Position numbers and translations under genes: made by a program. A model generated the notes under the pieces. That model was not told the origin of the DNA. It worked only from the letters and a program-made list of their open reading frames with translations, and made no database searches. A stretch of DNA of 64,000 bases from NCBI GenBank assembly GCA_019637395.1, contig JAHBVR010000022.1, positions 1 through 64,000 on the forward strand, written 5' to 3'. Below, piece after piece: positions 62,201-64,000 of this stretch. The stretch is from Vulcanimicrobiota bacterium (GTDB taxonomy: Bacteria; Vulcanimicrobiota; Xenobia; Xenobiales; JADMJV01). Positions within the stretch are counted from its first letter, which is position 1; the number at the start of each line of letters is the position of its first letter.

Positions 62201-62665
62201 ACCCGCTCTCCGGAGAAGGCGCGTGCCTACCTTGGCCAACTGCAGGTCAGCAGACGGTTCGAGCTGATGATCGGGCTGATCTTTCAGTTGGAGCCATGGG
62301 TCTGGCAGGAGTTATGCGCCTGGCATCCCGACCCGGGGCTGCTCGGTCGGGAGCAAGTGAAACGGGCCTGGCTGGTGGCGCGGAACAGCCCGCGGTTGGG
62401 CGCCTGGCTAGAAGCGAGTGGCCTGGCGAAAAATCGTGAGCAGGTCGTCTTGCTCCATGAGCGCGGACATTTGAAAGAGGAGCTGGCCGGAATACACGTC
62501 GTGGAAAATGGCCGGCAGGTCCTGGCGGATGCGCGCATACAGCCGGTCGGTCCCCTGGCCCAGGCGGAGCCCCGGGTGCTCCCGGCGGACCAGGTCGATG
62601 CCCTGGCAGGCGCAGAGGAATTCGACGGCCAGCGTCATCTGCACGCCTTCCAGGATGCGCAGTAG
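59297..62665 (+). CDS. Very large cytoplasmic protein, unknown, 3' end overlapping the lyase gene
   Basis: ATG 59297 follows GAGG and gives 1122 residues, rich in Leu, Arg and Trp and mainly helical, without signal peptide or membrane helix. Residues ~510-580 are distinctive: FFQALRMGSDFNTCLSLQNG, AYAFSALVNALDMNKQVLYL, RQLVAVTQGGDLIAYPIYG. I have a sense of such segments in unannotated proteins of large-genome bacteria but no name. The last ~85 codons (62408-62665) lie antisense to the lyase gene and read like a shadow of it, so the native stop was probably earlier and lost. Confidence 0.7.
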   Translation: MHLPYPGRLRPWVRFRTPRGWVEAKPNHSLSLIVWSEMLWDSISGGYCGRIQRNVTACQSISAPLALEKEVCPQSKSALLEMGRYQPAEAALRWGQIHTHSPVPWPRWKRWAALARRRLWPLGLLLELARADSEAELLEPTANFPLWAEELAVTAANWFGAECGARTWNSFCRALTPEAQELRWKLAVVCQLEPPACCDDACLETLLEVLQRCHPANRPHWELLLAADTGDSEELARAWKQPLSADQLEWLVLESEGCSEVIDKAPERLAEFLNFRQEFGSLEQSELAGLFLETQDFRRRALLLTCLVHLQSAAPSAALLRAARATPLGSRVLSAAARWERVDEPSALSVAGLQPEQLARLSHWRSLNGEGQRWPKSLRRWLDRQDQWRSQHDELKRLLKLQQNFEATLRASACRAWRKLLREVTLDLLEDWCGQPLREDQLELGWLLRWPKLTRQHLQLALRGNPDANLDWLARKAPGCLKQEVWRRGLSGRIDWRGRELRAETADFFQALRMGSDFNTCLSLQNGAYAFSALVNALDMNKQVLYLRQPGGQAVLRQLVAVTQGGDLIAYPIYGRKSPELTRLWEELVNDYAGRCGLGRTKDGEVLQLFDTGEYYYTDSIEETALDVRDELDFLQDPTRLSPLSAWSQVRCFLHALHGSGPPVTNRPVIQRLAETGKTCWLHRLARGRLDQRFIEALDYRADPEPLAGYLLRARKPLKRTVRELPVALLGLSFDRLARVLACLRGKGWRDYHMVHQVEILLYVSWLLRPDLPAFWHHLRQSDLAHNLWRLYSLLPESPFDCLLKRAPPGHTVEWRMAASRFCPEDARQALLQNPRRWTCALGLAASGCPSVALAPIPMRSQYEEMAFCEILGNSPSDLTWSVSRFSFQALRQGLQGDRLALKEWAFRGHPGQREWRLKLLARLCRQGDLNLDCLGDWFREEGSTSWAALDQQPEWSYLEDSRVAVALTRSPEKARAYLGQLQVSRRFELMIGLIFQLEPWVWQELCAWHPDPGLLGREQVKRAWLVARNSPRLGAWLEASGLAKNREQVVLLHERGHLKEELAGIHVVENGRQVLADARIQPVGPLAQAEPRVLPADQVDALAGAEEFDGQRHLHAFQDAQ

Positions 62666-63970
62666 CTTACGCACGGCCGTCATGCCCATGCTGTTATGGT
62701 CTTCCTGGTTGTTTTTTGAGGGCATGGAGCCGACGCTGGCCGGAGTGGCGTGCACGCGCATTTCGCTGACCAGGGCGGTGGCGTTGGCCTGAATCAGGGC
62801 AAACCCGGTGTTGAGGCCCTGTTGCTCGGCCACCAGGTTGAGAGGCAGGCCGTGGCTCATGGTGGGGTCGAGCAGGCGGGCCGAGCGGCGTTCCGAGAGC
62901 ACCGACAGATCGGTCATGACGATGGCCGCCAGGTCCATGGCGTAACTGGTCAAGGAGCCATGGAAATTGCCGCCGCTGAGGCTGTCGAATTGACCGTCCT
63001 CGCCTTCGAAGAACATGGGATTGTGGGTGGAGGCGTTGAGACCGCGGGCCAGCACCGTTTCCACATAGGCCAGCGTGTCGCGTACGGCGCCGTGAATTTG
63101 CGGACCCGAGCGAAAGCTGACCGGATCCTGCACGCGCGGGCCGGTGCTGAAGAGCTGGTTGCCTAAAAACTGGCTACCCCGCACCAGGCGGCGCACACAT
63201 TCGGCGCTGTGGATCTGGCCGGCGATGCCGCGAGCCTGGTGCACCCGGGGGTCGTAGGCGTCGATTTCGCCGCGCAGGGCTTCCATGTTCAGGGCCAGGG
63301 CGGCGTCGGCCAGGTCGATGAGCCGGCTGGCCTTATGATAGGCCAGCAGGGAGGCGGCGTAGAGAACCGTGCCGCCGCTGATGAGAGCCAGCGCTTCCAG
63401 ACGGGCCAGCGGAAAATAGATGGGATCGACGCCGGCCTTACGCAGGATGTCGGGGGCCGGTCCCACCTCGCCGGCGAACTTGAGCTCTCCTTCGGGCATT
63501 CCGGTCAGGCATAAGCCCAACTGGGCCATCGGTTGCAGATCGCCCACCCCCAGTGAGCCGATTTGGCGAAGCATCGGGTAGACCCGGTGATTGATCAGAG
63601 TCAGCAGGCGCTCCACCAGCTCCGGGCGCACGCCGGCGTGTCCGCGCGAGAGCACGTTGGCCCGCAGCAGCAGAGCCAACCGGGAGATCTTATCGTTGAA
63701 GTAGGGGCCGATGCCGGTGGCGTGAGAGTGCAGGATATTGATCTGGAAGAGAGCCTGATCCTCGGCGTGGACGGTAAAGTCTTTGAGGCGGCCCAGCCCG
63801 GTGTGATAGCCGTAGACCATCTTGGTGCCGCTGGCCAACAGCCGGTCGACTCCTTGCTGGTAGCGTTCCATATGGCGCCGGGCCGAGGGGTTGAGGCTGA
63901 CCATCAGCTCATCGTCCGCCAGAAACTGCTGGACCTTGTCGATGGTGAGGGAATGGCCGTCGATTTCCAC
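62408..63970 (-). CDS. HAL/PAL-superfamily ammonia-lyase homolog without the MIO tripeptide
   Basis: The 520-residue protein follows histidine/phenylalanine ammonia-lyase closely: YGYHTGLGRL, LHSHATGIG, LALLLRANVLSRGHAGVRPE, QDPVSFRSGPQIHGAV, STHNPMFFEG, SLSGGNFHGS, LSERRSARLLDP and NNQEDHNSMG. The block that should read GSVGASGDLAP reads GSLGVGDLQP, so Ala-Ser-Gly, which cyclises to the MIO electrophile, is replaced by a single Val before Gly. The YGxNTGFG Asn is His. Deamination by the MIO route is therefore unlikely; it may have another reaction or none. A GTG start at 63970 follows the upstream stop directly. Confidence 0.88.
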   Translation of the reverse strand: MEIDGHSLTIDKVQQFLADDELMVSLNPSARRHMERYQQGVDRLLASGTKMVYGYHTGLGRLKDFTVHAEDQALFQINILHSHATGIGPYFNDKISRLALLLRANVLSRGHAGVRPELVERLLTLINHRVYPMLRQIGSLGVGDLQPMAQLGLCLTGMPEGELKFAGEVGPAPDILRKAGVDPIYFPLARLEALALISGGTVLYAASLLAYHKASRLIDLADAALALNMEALRGEIDAYDPRVHQARGIAGQIHSAECVRRLVRGSQFLGNQLFSTGPRVQDPVSFRSGPQIHGAVRDTLAYVETVLARGLNASTHNPMFFEGEDGQFDSLSGGNFHGSLTSYAMDLAAIVMTDLSVLSERRSARLLDPTMSHGLPLNLVAEQQGLNTGFALIQANATALVSEMRVHATPASVGSMPSKNNQEDHNSMGMTAVRKLLRILEGVQMTLAVEFLCACQGIDLVRREHPGLRLGQGTDRLYARIRQDLPAIFHDVYSGQLLFQMSALMEQDDLLTIFRQATRF

Positions 63971-64000
63971 TTAGTCGGCCAGGGCGTAGGCGGCGATGGA
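63971..64000 (-). CDS. 3' end of a gene running off the window
   Basis: Nine codons are visible (SIAAYALAD then TAA at 63971-63973) directly before the lyase start, so the two genes probably form an operon. The product cannot be told from this much. Confidence 0.4.
   Translation of the reverse strand, partial: SIAAYALAD

Overview
The window comes from a high-GC bacterial chromosome with dense, often 4-bp-overlapping genes and GTG/TTG starts used freely. Orphan Rhs cassettes, a complete chemosensory operon, Hanks-type kinases with WD40 or TPR parts, prepilin-like genes and an F420/flavin-type luciferase-family oxidoreductase suggest a large-genome free-living bacterium. I cannot place the phylum from sequence alone. 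No rRNA, tRNA or CRISPR array was seen.

Layout. (1) 1-7279 is an array of four displaced Rhs C-terminal cassettes. Each has a shortened core or YD-repeat piece, a different C-terminal tip and a small downstream gene that is a plausible immunity partner (BamE-like, unknown, two-helix membrane, ankyrin). (2) 7280-8225 has no intact gene: it holds transposase-like scraps and a short remnant of the cassette-1 partner gene. (3) 8226-11467 carries two tandem paralogous membrane-anchored proteins, a PQQ-type beta-propeller protein and a small protein. (4) 11433-17884 is a chemosensory operon read leftwards (cheR-TPR, double cheW, cheA-REC, cheB, REC-histidine kinase), with every junction overlapping by 4 bases and a CHASE3-type receptor gene divergent from it. 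(5) 19538-25901 contains a YdeI-like protein, an HTTM protein/adenosine-deaminase-like operon preceded by about ten 60-bp tandem repeats, and small membrane proteins. (6) 25970-45000 is mostly housekeeping and accessory metabolism: Nudix, a branched-polyamine-synthase-like protein, DUF4262, nitrilase, a PilP-like protein, endonuclease VIII, transketolase, NADAR, an EF-hand-containing hydrolase, GNAT, TetR, an RluA-type pseudouridine synthase, a WD40 kinase and other hydrolases. (7) 44834-52280 holds a Gln-rich membrane-anchored protein, a transmembrane Ser/Thr kinase, a GAF-PilC/GspF fusion and prepilin-like proteins, followed by hflX. (8) 53543-54240 is a 70-bp tandem array next to a gene joining an XRE helix-turn-helix to a DUF559/Vsr-like nuclease domain. 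(9) 55157-57719 is a gene graveyard: a frameshifted beta-propeller gene, a truncated tandem paralog pair and a broken peptide deformylase gene. (10) 57720-64000 has an LLM oxidoreductase divergent from an ArsR regulator, a very large unknown protein whose 3' end runs 258 bp into the opposite strand of its neighbour, and a HAL/PAL-superfamily ammonia-lyase homolog.

The points most worth following are these: the ammonia-lyase homolog lacks the Ala-Ser-Gly that normally forms the MIO cofactor; a kinase gene overlaps a GAF-PilC/GspF fusion and prepilin genes; the Rhs array shows several stages of decay and includes a caspase-like tip; two unrelated tandem arrays occur, one beside an HTH-nuclease fusion; and the deaminase-like protein has a substituted active site.
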